DNA of 64,000 nt, taken from the NCBI RefSeq assembly GCF_003020585.1, contig NZ_PXUE01000006.1, positions 62,001-126,000 of the forward strand, given 5' to 3'. The stretch is from Chryseobacterium aurantiacum. Its GTDB lineage: Bacteria > Bacteroidota > Bacteroidia > Flavobacteriales > Weeksellaceae. Below are positions 25,640 through 34,171 of the stretch, one piece after another. The notes beneath the pieces were generated by a model. It was given only the letters and a program-made list of their open reading frames with translations, searched no databases and had not been told where the DNA came from. Position 1 is the first letter of the stretch; each line of letters begins with the position of its first letter. The position numbers and the translations under genes were made by a program.

Positions 25640-25721
25640 TGCGGATGAAGGGACTCGAACCCCCACGCCTCACGGCACCAGATCCTAAGTCTGGCGTGGC
25701 TACCAATTACACCACATCCGC
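25640..25721 (-). tRNA. tRNA-Leu (TAG), copy B
   Basis: 82 nt on the minus strand, matching the copy at 25256-25337, with anticodon loop CTTAGGA. It is the first gene of the array in transcription order. Confidence 0.93.
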
Positions 25722-25900
25722 TGGTTTTTTTGTATTGTAAGTTTTAAAGAGCTTGCTTCGTTTTTGTGAGTGCAAATATAGGACAATTTCCTTTACCTCC
25801 AAACTTTTTCAGAAAAAAAATTAAAATTTCTACATTTTTCACCCATGGCACCTGATATTACATTTCATTTTCTTACTTTTACCACGTTAATAATTACAAT

Positions 25901-26278
25901 ATGGAATTACAAGGAACGGTAAAGAAACTTTCTGAAACTCAAACATTTGCAAGTGGGTTTCAAAAAAGAGAATTGGTTATTTTAACTCAGGAACAGTATC
26001 CACAGCCGATCAACATAGAATTTTTGTCTGATAAGATCAGTTTATTAGATAACCTTAAGGAAGGTGAAAATGTAAAGATAGGAATCAACATCAGAGGAAG
26101 AGAATGGGTTTCTCCACAAGGTGAAACGAAGTACTTCAATTCTATTACAGGATGGAGAGTAGAGAAAGTTTTTGACAATGGGTCTGAGCCTACTCAGGCA
26201 ATGCCTCAGCAGTCAGCTTCTCCTGTTTCTAACGAGAATCCGTTTGCCGGAGATGACGACGACGATTTACCTTTTTAA
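25901..26278 (+). CDS. DUF3127 protein with SSB-like acidic tip
   Basis: 125 residues. The N-terminal 90 residues are all-beta (MELQGTVKKLSETQTF, KRELVILTQEQYPQPINIEF, NVKIGINIRGREW) and match the DUF3127 family, which is thought to adopt an OB-like fold related to single-stranded DNA-binding proteins. A flexible Gln/Pro/Ser linker leads to the C-terminal tip FAGDDDDDLPF. This strongly resembles the acidic DDDIPF tip by which SSB recruits repair and replication proteins. Binding of ssDNA is inferred. It is monocistronic, with a terminator at 26302-26330. Confidence 0.82.
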   Translation: MELQGTVKKLSETQTFASGFQKRELVILTQEQYPQPINIEFLSDKISLLDNLKEGENVKIGINIRGREWVSPQGETKYFNSITGWRVEKVFDNGSEPTQAMPQQSASPVSNENPFAGDDDDDLPF

Positions 26279-26301
26279 TTAAAGAATAAAGATCAAATAT
26301 A

Positions 26302-26330
26302 AATCCTACTTTATTAAGTGGGATTTTTTT
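26302..26330 (+). terminator. Terminator after the DUF3127 gene
   Basis: AATCCTACTT and AAGTGGGATT pair around TATT (one G-T pair), followed by a T run on the plus strand. Confidence 0.75.
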
Positions 26331-26338
26331 GCTAAAAA

Positions 26339-26992
26339 ATGGTCCGACTAGACGAAAACGATATTTCATTTCCTGATCCTGAGCTGTATGATGGCCATGA
26401 TGGGCTCATTGCCTTTGGGGGCGATTTGTCTGTAGAACGCATCTGGTTTGCTTATCAATTGGGAATCTTTCCCTGGTATAATCCAGGAGAGGAGATTCTA
26501 TGGTGGTGCCCAGACCCTAGATTTATTTTGATTCCTGAAGAAATTAAGGTTTCAAAATCAATGAGAAAGGTTATGAAGAGGAATATTTTCACTTTTTCTG
26601 AGAATCAAAATTTCAGGGAAGTGATTAAAAATTGTCAGCAATCTCAACGAAAGGGACAATCGGGTACATGGCTTTCTGATGAACTGATGAACTCTTTCAT
26701 TAAACTTCATGAATATGGATTAGCGAAAAGCATTGAGGTGTGGCAGGATGGGGAATTGGTTGGAGGATTTTACGGTCTGCAAATCGGCAATATCTTCTGT
26801 GGAGAAAGCATGTTTGCAAAGGTAAGCAATGCTTCAAAGGCAGGATTTATTCATTTTGTGGAAAGCAATAAAGATCAGATTGAATTAATTGACTGCCAAT
26901 CCCATACGGAACACCTGGAAAGCTTGGGAGCTAAAATGATTCCTAAAAAAGAATTTTTAAAAATCCTACACGAAAACAATGAACGCAGATAA
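26339..26992 (+). CDS. aat: Leucyl/phenylalanyl-tRNA--protein transferase
   Basis: 217 residues, the usual family length. Conserved segments are FPDPELYDGHDGLIAFGGDLSVERIWFAYQ, GIFPWYNPGEEILWWCPDPRF, LVGGFYGLQIGNIFCGESMFAKVSNASK and IDCQSHTEHLESLGA. The enzyme attaches Leu or Phe from aminoacyl-tRNA to proteins with N-terminal Arg or Lys and so feeds the N-end rule pathway to ClpAP/ClpS. It overlaps the EamA permease gene by 14 bp. The tRNA-Leu genes nearby are probably coincidental neighbours. Confidence 0.95.
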   Translation: MVRLDENDISFPDPELYDGHDGLIAFGGDLSVERIWFAYQLGIFPWYNPGEEILWWCPDPRFILIPEEIKVSKSMRKVMKRNIFTFSENQNFREVIKNCQQSQRKGQSGTWLSDELMNSFIKLHEYGLAKSIEVWQDGELVGGFYGLQIGNIFCGESMFAKVSNASKAGFIHFVESNKDQIELIDCQSHTEHLESLGAKMIPKKEFLKILHENNERR

Positions 26993-27857
26993 AGAAAAAT
27001 GGCTTCTTCTGGTTATCCTCAGTATTATTTGGGGATCTTCTTTTATCTTGATCAAAAAGTCACTGGAGCATTTTAATCCGTTTCAGGTAGGATCATTAAG
27101 GGTTCTTATTGCCGGGATCATCTTATTGCCGGTTGCGATTGCCAATTACAAACTTTTTCCTAAAAAGCATCTAAAGTGGCTTATTTTAGCCGCTTTTACT
27201 GGGAATTTCATTCCGATGTTTCTGTTTCCTATCGCGGAAACGGAGATAAGCAGCAGTATTGCCGGGATCATCAACTCTATGATGCCTATTTTTGTGATTA
27301 TTGTTGGCGCATTGGTTTGGAAATTTGAAACTACAAAGAGGCAAATTTTAGGAACATTCATAAGCTTTACTGGGGTTTGTATTCTTGCGTTTGGGGGTGG
27401 TGATAGTGGAGAGCTTAAGATAATTCCGATTCTCCTTCTCTTATTGGCTACTTTATGTTATGCGCTGAGTACTACAACCGTAAAATCTAAGCTTATGGAA
27501 GTATCTTCCACGGTTTTATCTGCATTTGTATTTTCATTTATTTTGTTTTTTCCGTCAATTATAGCACTTACCAGTACAGGCTTTTTTTCTGAATTTAGTT
27601 TCTCAAGAGATAATCTGATAGGGTTGATGTTTGTTAGCTTATTATCCGTATTTGGAACCGGACTGGCCATGATGATGAACTATCGTTTATTAAAAGTTTC
27701 TACACCTCTTTTTGCCTCAACAGTCACATTGGTTATGCCTATTGTTGCTATTATCTGGGGAATAATTGATGGAGAGAAACTTACCTATGTACAATTTATA
27801 GGGGCCGGTATTATCATTGCCGGATTAATATTTTTAAGAACCAATCAAAAAAAATAG
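26979..27857 (+). CDS. EamA/DMT-family permease
   Basis: 292 residues with ten predicted membrane helices in two EamA repeats. The first begins LLVILSIIWGSSFILIKKSLEHFNPFQVGSLR, and the second has the matching LLLLLATLCYALSTTTVKSKL. The C-terminus is a short basic tail. Such proteins export or import metabolites, often amino acids, and the substrate is not predictable. The start overlaps the end of aat, which suggests translational coupling. Confidence 0.9.
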   Translation: MNADKEKWLLLVILSIIWGSSFILIKKSLEHFNPFQVGSLRVLIAGIILLPVAIANYKLFPKKHLKWLILAAFTGNFIPMFLFPIAETEISSSIAGIINSMMPIFVIIVGALVWKFETTKRQILGTFISFTGVCILAFGGGDSGELKIIPILLLLLATLCYALSTTTVKSKLMEVSSTVLSAFVFSFILFFPSIIALTSTGFFSEFSFSRDNLIGLMFVSLLSVFGTGLAMMMNYRLLKVSTPLFASTVTLVMPIVAIIWGIIDGEKLTYVQFIGAGIIIAGLIFLRTNQKK

Positions 27858-27878
27858 AATTATTTTTGATATATTTTT

Positions 27879-29132
27879 TTATAAAACTATTTTTTCCTGG
27901 TAAGTTTGTTCAAAATAATGATTTAAAGAGAGTATCCTTTCTTTATTCACCAGATTAATATATTTTTGAAACATTTGTTCTGTAGTATGCCCGGTTGCCT
28001 CCATGAGCAGCGGGGTGGGAATTTTTCCATAAAAATTAGAAGCAAAACTTCTTCTACCTATGTGGCTTGTAAGAACCTCCCATTTTTCCAGGGCAAGTTT
28101 TTTGACCCTATGCCCAATACGTTTATTGGTGTATATGATATCTTTTAGATCAGCTTTTTTTGCTACCAATTTAATTTTTTTGTTATATTCTGAGCTATTC
28201 ATTTTTTCAGGAAACTGATTTTTGTGTTTGCTAATTATCAGATGTACGGCAGGATGTAATGGGAGGGTAATTTGTCTTCGCGTTTTTTTTTGAATAAAAG
28301 TAATACATGTTTTTCCCTCTATAGTCTCTAGTTGCTCACAAGAAAAAGACATGAAGTCTGAAATTCTTTGCCCAGTGTAGCAGCTGATCATTAGCCAGTC
28401 TTTAGCAGCCTGCAATTCTTCAGGAACTACAGTTTTATTAATTTTATCTATTTCTTTTTCATTAAGGATAGCTATTTCCTTATATTGCTTTTCTCTCCTT
28501 ACTTCTATTTGCCATACCTGAGTACGGATTCCCTTTTTTTCGGCAAAATTAAGGATGGTCTTTATAAAATGGATGGTTCTGTATAGTGTATTTTCACTAT
28601 ACTCTTCTGTTTTTCCAAAGGCTAGAAAATCTCTAACGAAGTTCATGTCTATAGATTCTATACAAAACCGTTTGGCCATATAGCCATCGAAACGTTCAAT
28701 CAATTTAAAAAACACAATATATCTCTTATAAGTAGAATAAGAAATAAAATCTTTTTTCATAGCAATATAATCCTTGATGAAACCTAAAAGTGAATTATCA
28801 GGCAGGTTATTGTCTTTTACCTCACAAATCCTTTTGATTTCTTTTGAAAGAGCATTTTGAGAAACTGACTTTTTGAGAAAAGCCCTTTTATTAAGTTCAT
28901 CAGCAAGTAGGATTTTCAAATTATTAAGTTTTACATTCAGAGCTTTATATTTCTTGAGATAGATATTCTTTGGTCTTTGTTTATCCGCGTCCCATTCTTC
29001 AGAATTAATTTTAAAGGGTGTTTGAAAAGAATAGTCGATTTTAAATAAAGGATCGACAATTTTTAAGAATATGTTCTGAAAACATGGAAAAATTTGCTCA
29101 TTTTTTTTAGATAAAAAGAAATTAAAGGTCAT
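27879..29132 (-). CDS. Tyrosine-type site-specific recombinase
   Basis: 417 residues. An N-terminal arm-binding-like region (about 1-100) and a SAM-like core-binding domain (about 115-205) precede the catalytic domain. The active-site set is visible: Arg in CYTGQRISDF, Lys in the beta hairpin FIQKKTRRQ, His-x-x-Arg in TSHIGRRSFASNF, His in EATGHTTEQMF and the Tyr nucleophile in QKYINL. The enzyme looks intact. Its start lies 45 bp from a 19-bp inverted repeat that bounds a 192-bp segment, with a secreted-protein gene on the far side. This is the layout of DNA-inversion switches in Bacteroidota, so it is probably a dedicated invertase rather than an island integrase. Confidence 0.92.
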   Translation of the reverse strand: MTFNFFLSKKNEQIFPCFQNIFLKIVDPLFKIDYSFQTPFKINSEEWDADKQRPKNIYLKKYKALNVKLNNLKILLADELNKRAFLKKSVSQNALSKEIKRICEVKDNNLPDNSLLGFIKDYIAMKKDFISYSTYKRYIVFFKLIERFDGYMAKRFCIESIDMNFVRDFLAFGKTEEYSENTLYRTIHFIKTILNFAEKKGIRTQVWQIEVRREKQYKEIAILNEKEIDKINKTVVPEELQAAKDWLMISCYTGQRISDFMSFSCEQLETIEGKTCITFIQKKTRRQITLPLHPAVHLIISKHKNQFPEKMNSSEYNKKIKLVAKKADLKDIIYTNKRIGHRVKKLALEKWEVLTSHIGRRSFASNFYGKIPTPLLMEATGHTTEQMFQKYINLVNKERILSLNHYFEQTYQEKIVL

Positions 29133-29176
29133 AAGAATGGTTTAAATATTTGATTTTCAGCAAAAATAGCACAAAA

Positions 29177-29195
29177 AAGTAGTCCTAGATAGACT
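29177..29195 (+). repeat. Left arm of 19-bp inverted repeat
   Basis: AAGTAGTCCTAGATAGACT, the exact reverse complement of 29388-29406. It is proposed as a recombination site for the adjacent tyrosine recombinase. Confidence 0.85.
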
Positions 29196-29387
29196 ACATC
29201 TTTAAGACAATTTAATTATAAAATTCAATTGGGTGAAATATCTAATCAACTGTTTTTTAATCAATCGTGTGTTGCAAATTTAAAGTGGGGTTTAAACATA
29301 TCCTATGCTTTCTTCACATAATTGTGATTAATTTGATAAAAACAAAAAAACCAATTTATTGATCTGTAAATCAATAGATTAAAAAAA
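29196..29387. promoter_or_regulatory. Candidate invertible segment between recombinase and secreted-protein gene
   Basis: 192 AT-rich bp with no gene, bounded by perfect 19-bp inverted repeats. A minus-strand -7-like box TAAATTTG at 29275-29282 points at the recombinase in this orientation and would point at the gene at 29627 after inversion. It has no clear -33 partner, so the promoter itself is not proven. The rest of the 494-bp gap (29407-29626) holds a hairpin GCTAAGG/CCTTAGC at about 29439-29472, in what would be the leader of the secreted-protein gene. Confidence 0.5.
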
Positions 29388-29406
29388 AGTCTATCTAGGA
29401 CTACTT
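29388..29406 (-). repeat. Right arm of 19-bp inverted repeat
   Basis: AGTCTATCTAGGACTACTT on the plus strand, exactly inverted relative to 29177-29195. Confidence 0.85.
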
Positions 29407-29626
29407 CTTAAAATATTAAAGTGTAATTGCCTTCATTAGCTAAGGTTTCTTTTCCATGAAGGGAGCCTTAGCAATTTTATCGCTGGCTTATTCTGCCTTC
29501 GCTATTTAAAAAATTTTGAAGTAGGGTACATAGAAATGAGAGCGTTGAATGGTCAATATATTAATAACCAAAAAAATTATATAAATCCAACAGTTTAATT
29601 TTTTAACTTTTAAAAACATATACAAT

Positions 29627-31198
29627 ATGAAAAAATCTTTAATAGCAGTACTCATATCTGGGTTTGCTTATTCTCAGGTGGGTATTAATACAACAACCCC
29701 CAAAGCAACATTGGATGTAGTGGTAAACTCTGTAAGTTCCAATCCGGAAGGGATTATTGCTCCGCGCATGACAGGCGATGCGCTTAGGGGTAAAGACTTG
29801 CTTTATACGGCAGCCCAAAATGCTGCCTTGGTATACGTTACTGCGGCAGACACGGCTCCCGCAGGTAAAACGATTGATGTGACATCTCCAGGATATTATT
29901 ATTATGATGCTACTGCCATCAAATGGATCAAGCTTGGGGTAGCTGGTGGTTCTACACCTCCCGCGACTGCTTGGTATCCTGGAGGAAATTCAGAGAGTGT
30001 TGAAAAAACCTTAGGAACCAATAATAGCTTTGACTTGCCAATGGTTACAAATGGTACTGAAAAGGCGAGATTAACAACTGCGGGTCATTTGGGAGTAGGT
30101 ACTACAACACCAGCATACGGTATACATTTGGAAAGTATGGGAGATGGGAGTAAAGATAATATTGGCATCACTTCTGATACATCTCCCTCTTTCTTGACGA
30201 ATCAGACTACTCCAATTTCTGGAGGTAGTGTTGGATCATTGCAATTTCGTGGTACTGGAGTAACAACATCTGGTTTATATAGTATTATAGATGCATCTAA
30301 AACTATGTCAGCTTTAGGATTAAATACAAATGGAACCGAAAAAGTTCGGATAACAGAAAAGGGTCATGTTGGTGTCAATACAACAACCCCAAGTGCTACA
30401 TTGGAGGTAGCCGCACGTCCTGCTGCAGATAATTTACCGGAAGGTTTTATTCCTCCACGGTTTACAGGAGATGAACTTAGGGCAAAAAGCACTCTTTACA
30501 ACATCGCCCAAAAAGGAGCAATCGTATTTGTTACAGCAGCGGATTCAGCACCTACTGGTAGAACTATTAATGTGACAAGTCACGGATACTATTTTTATGA
30601 TGCTGGTGTGACAAATACCTGGATCAAATTAATTACTTTTCCATCTACTAATTACTATTCTTTAGGTACAGCTGCTTCAATAGAGGGAGCTTCTCAAAAT
30701 ATTAATGCCGCGGTAGATGATCCTTCACCAAGTATCGTATATCTTCAATTCCCTGTTAACCGGTATAGCAGCCAGAATTCTGGGGTTACTTTAGATGCTA
30801 CTGATACGGTTTTTACATTTAGCAGAGCGGGTACCTATCAGATTACTGCAACCACGGAGATGCTGTTTGACCCTGGAACAGTTTGGAATTATCCGGCTTC
30901 ATCACCAGGTGATTTCTGGATGGATATGGCCTTGTTTATAGAAATTTCACATGATGGTGGAGCAACATATAGCCGATCTAATATTGCGAGACATAGTGTT
31001 GAAAGGGATGACAATGGATCTGTCGCTACCCCACTACCTATGACTGCCTCAATTGTTCCTGTAGTTACATTTGAAAACATTGATCCAGGGGACAAGATAA
31101 GAGTAGGAATAAGACGTAGTGCGGGCGCCTTACGTATGTCCGGAATTTCTACTTTTGCTAAAAATAGCAACATCATTATTCAGAATCTTGCTCGTTAG
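29627..31198 (+). CDS. Secreted surface-type protein with duplicated domain
   Basis: 523 residues. The signal peptide ends near AYS-Q (residue 16). Residues about 17-105 and 250-345 are two copies of one domain: VGINTTTPKATLDV with FVTAADTAP-like and GYYYYDA segments, then VGVNTTTPSATLEV with FVTAADSAP and GYYFYDA. Between them is another GVGTTTPAYGIHL repeat. The last 170 residues show a beta jelly-roll-like pattern (TVFTFSRAGTYQITATTEM, GDKIRVGIRRSAG). There is no T9SS sorting domain. It resembles Bacteroidota surface or fibre proteins of unknown function. Its position next to the recombinase and inverted repeats suggests its expression is switched on and off. Confidence 0.75.
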   Translation: MKKSLIAVLISGFAYSQVGINTTTPKATLDVVVNSVSSNPEGIIAPRMTGDALRGKDLLYTAAQNAALVYVTAADTAPAGKTIDVTSPGYYYYDATAIKWIKLGVAGGSTPPATAWYPGGNSESVEKTLGTNNSFDLPMVTNGTEKARLTTAGHLGVGTTTPAYGIHLESMGDGSKDNIGITSDTSPSFLTNQTTPISGGSVGSLQFRGTGVTTSGLYSIIDASKTMSALGLNTNGTEKVRITEKGHVGVNTTTPSATLEVAARPAADNLPEGFIPPRFTGDELRAKSTLYNIAQKGAIVFVTAADSAPTGRTINVTSHGYYFYDAGVTNTWIKLITFPSTNYYSLGTAASIEGASQNINAAVDDPSPSIVYLQFPVNRYSSQNSGVTLDATDTVFTFSRAGTYQITATTEMLFDPGTVWNYPASSPGDFWMDMALFIEISHDGGATYSRSNIARHSVERDDNGSVATPLPMTASIVPVVTFENIDPGDKIRVGIRRSAGALRMSGISTFAKNSNIIIQNLAR

Positions 31199-31416
31199 GG
31201 CTGAAATTAAAGTTATAGACTAAATATCTTACAGACTTCTATTTATTTTTGATCAGCATAGGAACAAATATTAATATTTCCCTTTACTCTTAAAAGAGAT
31301 TGATCAAAATTAAACAATATTTATACTGAAATGTTTTTTGATTTTTGATTTTTGATTTTTTTAATACTTTATTGATAATGGATTGTAATATTATCTCCCA
31401 TTTCAATAAGTATAAT

Positions 31417-31446
31417 AAAAAAACCTGCAGAAATGCAGGTTTTTTA
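31417..31446. terminator. Bidirectional terminator
   Basis: ACCTGCA/TGCAGGT stem with A tract before and T tract after, between the secreted protein and the converging TPR gene. Confidence 0.8.
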
Positions 31447-31462
31447 TTATTTAAGATTAAAT

Positions 31463-32845
31463 CTAGTTCTTTTTCTTCACTTTGGTTGTCTTAACCTTTT
31501 TCACCTCATCCTTGATGAACGGATATTTTTTCTGCATATCCTTAACCAGAGATGGGTCAAGATCCAATGCTTTCTGAAGAGATTCTATTCCTTTATCCTG
31601 CTGCTTTAGATTAAAAAAGCAATTGCTTAGCTGATAAAACAGTTCTGCTCTGTGATGGCTCTTTACGGCTGCATTCAAAACCGTTACGGCTTCTTCATAC
31701 TCTCCTACAAGCATCAACACTTCAGAGTAAGCATACCAGTTATAAAACCTTGAAGGTTCAGCATTTACCAATTTTTTAAGACAGGAAAGACTTTCTTCAA
31801 ATTTTCCTGAATCAATGAATAAAAACGCCAATCTTTTTTGATAATCAAGGTTGTCTTCATTCAATTGGGTTGCCTCTTTGGCAAAATGTAATGCCTCTGT
31901 CATTCCGCCCATTTCTTCATACAGATAGGACTGTTCCATCATCGCAAGATAAAACTGAGGGTCTTCTCTTAGCGATTTTTGGAAAGCATTCAGGGCTACA
32001 ATAGGTTGCTTCAATGCTTTATTGCATAATCCGATCTTATAAAAGGTAAATGCCTTGGTATATTCAAGTTCAAGCATTTCTTCATAAGTCTCGATTGCTT
32101 TTTGGTATTGTCCTAAAGCTTCATAACATGCTGCTTTATTGGCATAAACTCCTACAGAATTTGAATTGATGGCTATTAAATAGTCATACCCTCTGATTGA
32201 TTCTTCGTAGTTTTTTCTATTGAAATAGAATTGCCCATATTCAAACCATGCAATCTCGGAATAAGGGAAGTCATCTAAATATTCATTAAGAAAGGCAATA
32301 GCCTCCTCACTCTTGTTCAGATCACTGAAACACACCATAGAATTTTCAAGGGCATATTCGTCGGAAGGGTCTTCCTTCAATGCTTTTCTATAATGCTTAA
32401 GAGCGTTAAAGGGATCTCCAAGATTCACATATTCATCCGCAATAAAGTTGTGAAGAAAATTTTCTTCTTCTTCTAAGGTTAAGGCTTTTTTGCAGATTTC
32501 AATGGATTTTCTGGGATTTCCCAGGTTCGAATAATACTTGGCGTAGCAAACCAAAAAGTCTGTATTTTCCATAGAGGAACCTTTCAGCTCATTGATAAGA
32601 TCTTTAGCCGTATTATACTCTTCCCATTCCAAAAGAATCTCAAGTTTTTTAATCTTGATATCCAATGAATTAGGATGAAGCTTTAGTCCATAATTAACAG
32701 CCATATCGGCGTAATTAAAATCACCAAGCTCCAAATAATAAACAATGATATCTTCTAACTCTTCAGTATCGAAGTAGAATTCGTCATTGTTTTCCATCAT
32801 TTCCTCGAACTTTTTTACAAGTTCATTTCCAAAATACTCTTCCAA
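31463..32845 (-). CDS. Tetratricopeptide repeat protein
   Basis: 460 residues made of about ten TPR units (for example DEYALENSMVCFSDLNKSEEAIAFL and GVYANKAACYEALGQYQKAIETYEEML), no signal peptide, and a Lys-rich tail (KVKTTKVKKK). It probably acts as a cytoplasmic scaffold. The start is an inferred TTG at 32845: the frame is open upstream only to a TAA about 40 bp away with no ATG or GTG. Its leader contains the fold at 32856-32898. Confidence 0.85.
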   Translation of the reverse strand: MEEYFGNELVKKFEEMMENNDEFYFDTEELEDIIVYYLELGDFNYADMAVNYGLKLHPNSLDIKIKKLEILLEWEEYNTAKDLINELKGSSMENTDFLVCYAKYYSNLGNPRKSIEICKKALTLEEEENFLHNFIADEYVNLGDPFNALKHYRKALKEDPSDEYALENSMVCFSDLNKSEEAIAFLNEYLDDFPYSEIAWFEYGQFYFNRKNYEESIRGYDYLIAINSNSVGVYANKAACYEALGQYQKAIETYEEMLELEYTKAFTFYKIGLCNKALKQPIVALNAFQKSLREDPQFYLAMMEQSYLYEEMGGMTEALHFAKEATQLNEDNLDYQKRLAFLFIDSGKFEESLSCLKKLVNAEPSRFYNWYAYSEVLMLVGEYEEAVTVLNAAVKSHHRAELFYQLSNCFFNLKQQDKGIESLQKALDLDPSLVKDMQKKYPFIKDEVKKVKTTKVKKKN

Positions 32846-32855
32846 TAGTGTCCTC

Positions 32856-32898
32856 TTTGTCGGCCCGATGCCTGAAGTTACTTACAGACCCCGGCAAA
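32856..32898. other. GC-rich inverted repeat in the TPR leader
   Basis: In AT-rich surroundings, TTTGTCGG (32856-32863) can pair with CCGGCAAA (32891-32898), with an inner GCCTG/CAGAC stem. It ends 11 bp before the TTG start of the TPR gene. It could be a translation-control fold or part of a small RNA. I cannot place it in a known RNA family. Confidence 0.3.
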
Positions 32899-33052
32899 CG
32901 TTTAATTAATAATACATCTGAAACTGATATTCAAATATTTATGCAAAGTTGCGATTTTTTTTTGAATTAACCATTTCATAAATTTCTATTATAAAAATAG
33001 TAAAAAAAGAAAACCAATAAAAGCATTGTGGATAAAAAAATGGAAATTGGGG

Positions 33053-34024
33053 TTAAATTCTTATTACAAGCCTTTTTCCGGTTTGTATCTCCGTGTTCCA
33101 TACTGCTTCGATATTTTTGATATCAACCACTTCTGTTTCTATTTTAATGTTTCCATCGATAGCCGCCTGAAACATTTCCGGGATGATTTCTGAAAATAAA
33201 AGAGCAAATTCTTCTTTGTCCCAGCTTCCCAATCCTGATCCTGAAATTTGAATATCTGTTCCTCTAAGAATTTGTGAAGATAACTGAATGGAGTCTCCAC
33301 TCATTCCCCCTATCGTAACCAGTTTCGTCTTGTGGGAGAATGTTCCATCTCCTTTAAATGCTGATAAAATCATTTCTACAGAATGTCCCCAGATATAATC
33401 CAGTACAATATCTATAGGTGTTTCAGAGTGAATCTTCTTGATATTTTCTTTAAAGTCTTCATCACTTAAATGCAGGGATACCACTTCATCAGCTCCCAAT
33501 TCTCGAAGTGCCTGCAGGGATTCTTGATTTCTTCCAGTGACAATAATTTTTTTAGCGCCATACAGCTTTGCAATCTGCACAGCAATTCTACCTGTAATTC
33601 CTGTTGCACCGTTCACCAATACAACATCTCCGGGTTGTATTCTTGCCTTAAATTTTAGGGCCATTGCGGACCCCATGACAGCATTGGGTAATGCTGCGGC
33701 TGTAGAAAAGTCTAATTCTTCAGGGATTTCAATCATCATTTTTTTATCTGCAACCGCTTGCTCTGCAACGGTTCCCTTTTTACTAAAAAAATAAACCTTT
33801 GTACCATTTTCTAAGTATCCTACTCCATCCGATCCCACAATGGCTGGCTGATGTTCTTTATGTTCGGTAGAATAATGCTTTCCACTGGCTCTTGCCTTAT
33901 CGAGATTTTTGATGGACGCTGCCTTTACGGATACCAGAACTTCATTCTCATGGGTTACTTTTGGTTCCGGAAAGTCTGAATATTGAGGAGTTTGCCCTTT
34001 TTCAAATACAACTGCTGCTTTCAT
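33053..34024 (-). CDS. Medium-chain quinone oxidoreductase-type dehydrogenase
   Basis: 323 residues of the MDR superfamily. An N-terminal GroES-like domain (KAAVVFEKGQTPQYSDFPEP) precedes a Rossmann domain with VLVNGATGITGRIAVQIAKLYGAKKIIVTGRN. It lacks the structural zinc Cys cluster, which puts it with NADPH-dependent quinone reductases of the zeta-crystallin type. Both flanking intergenic regions exceed 100 bp, so it is probably monocistronic. The substrate is unknown. Confidence 0.88.
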   Translation of the reverse strand: MKAAVVFEKGQTPQYSDFPEPKVTHENEVLVSVKAASIKNLDKARASGKHYSTEHKEHQPAIVGSDGVGYLENGTKVYFFSKKGTVAEQAVADKKMMIEIPEELDFSTAAALPNAVMGSAMALKFKARIQPGDVVLVNGATGITGRIAVQIAKLYGAKKIIVTGRNQESLQALRELGADEVVSLHLSDEDFKENIKKIHSETPIDIVLDYIWGHSVEMILSAFKGDGTFSHKTKLVTIGGMSGDSIQLSSQILRGTDIQISGSGLGSWDKEEFALLFSEIIPEMFQAAIDGNIKIETEVVDIKNIEAVWNTEIQTGKRLVIRI

Positions 34025-34171
34025 TGTCTTAAATTTTTATGCAAAATTATCTCCGGAAAGGCCTGCCTTGCAATAACATTTGTTATCAGTTTTAAAACAG
34101 TATCAGTAGTGAGGAAATCCAGGTCTTATTGGCCTCATCAAAGAAAATGATAAGGTTTTTCTGTGTTTGTA

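Noticed and set aside
27879..29132. Recombinase as integrase of a genomic island attached to the tRNA cluster
   Set aside because: Housekeeping-like genes (DUF3127, aat, EamA) lie between it and the tRNAs, and no direct repeat of a tRNA end was seen. The nearby inverted repeats fit a DNA inversion role better.
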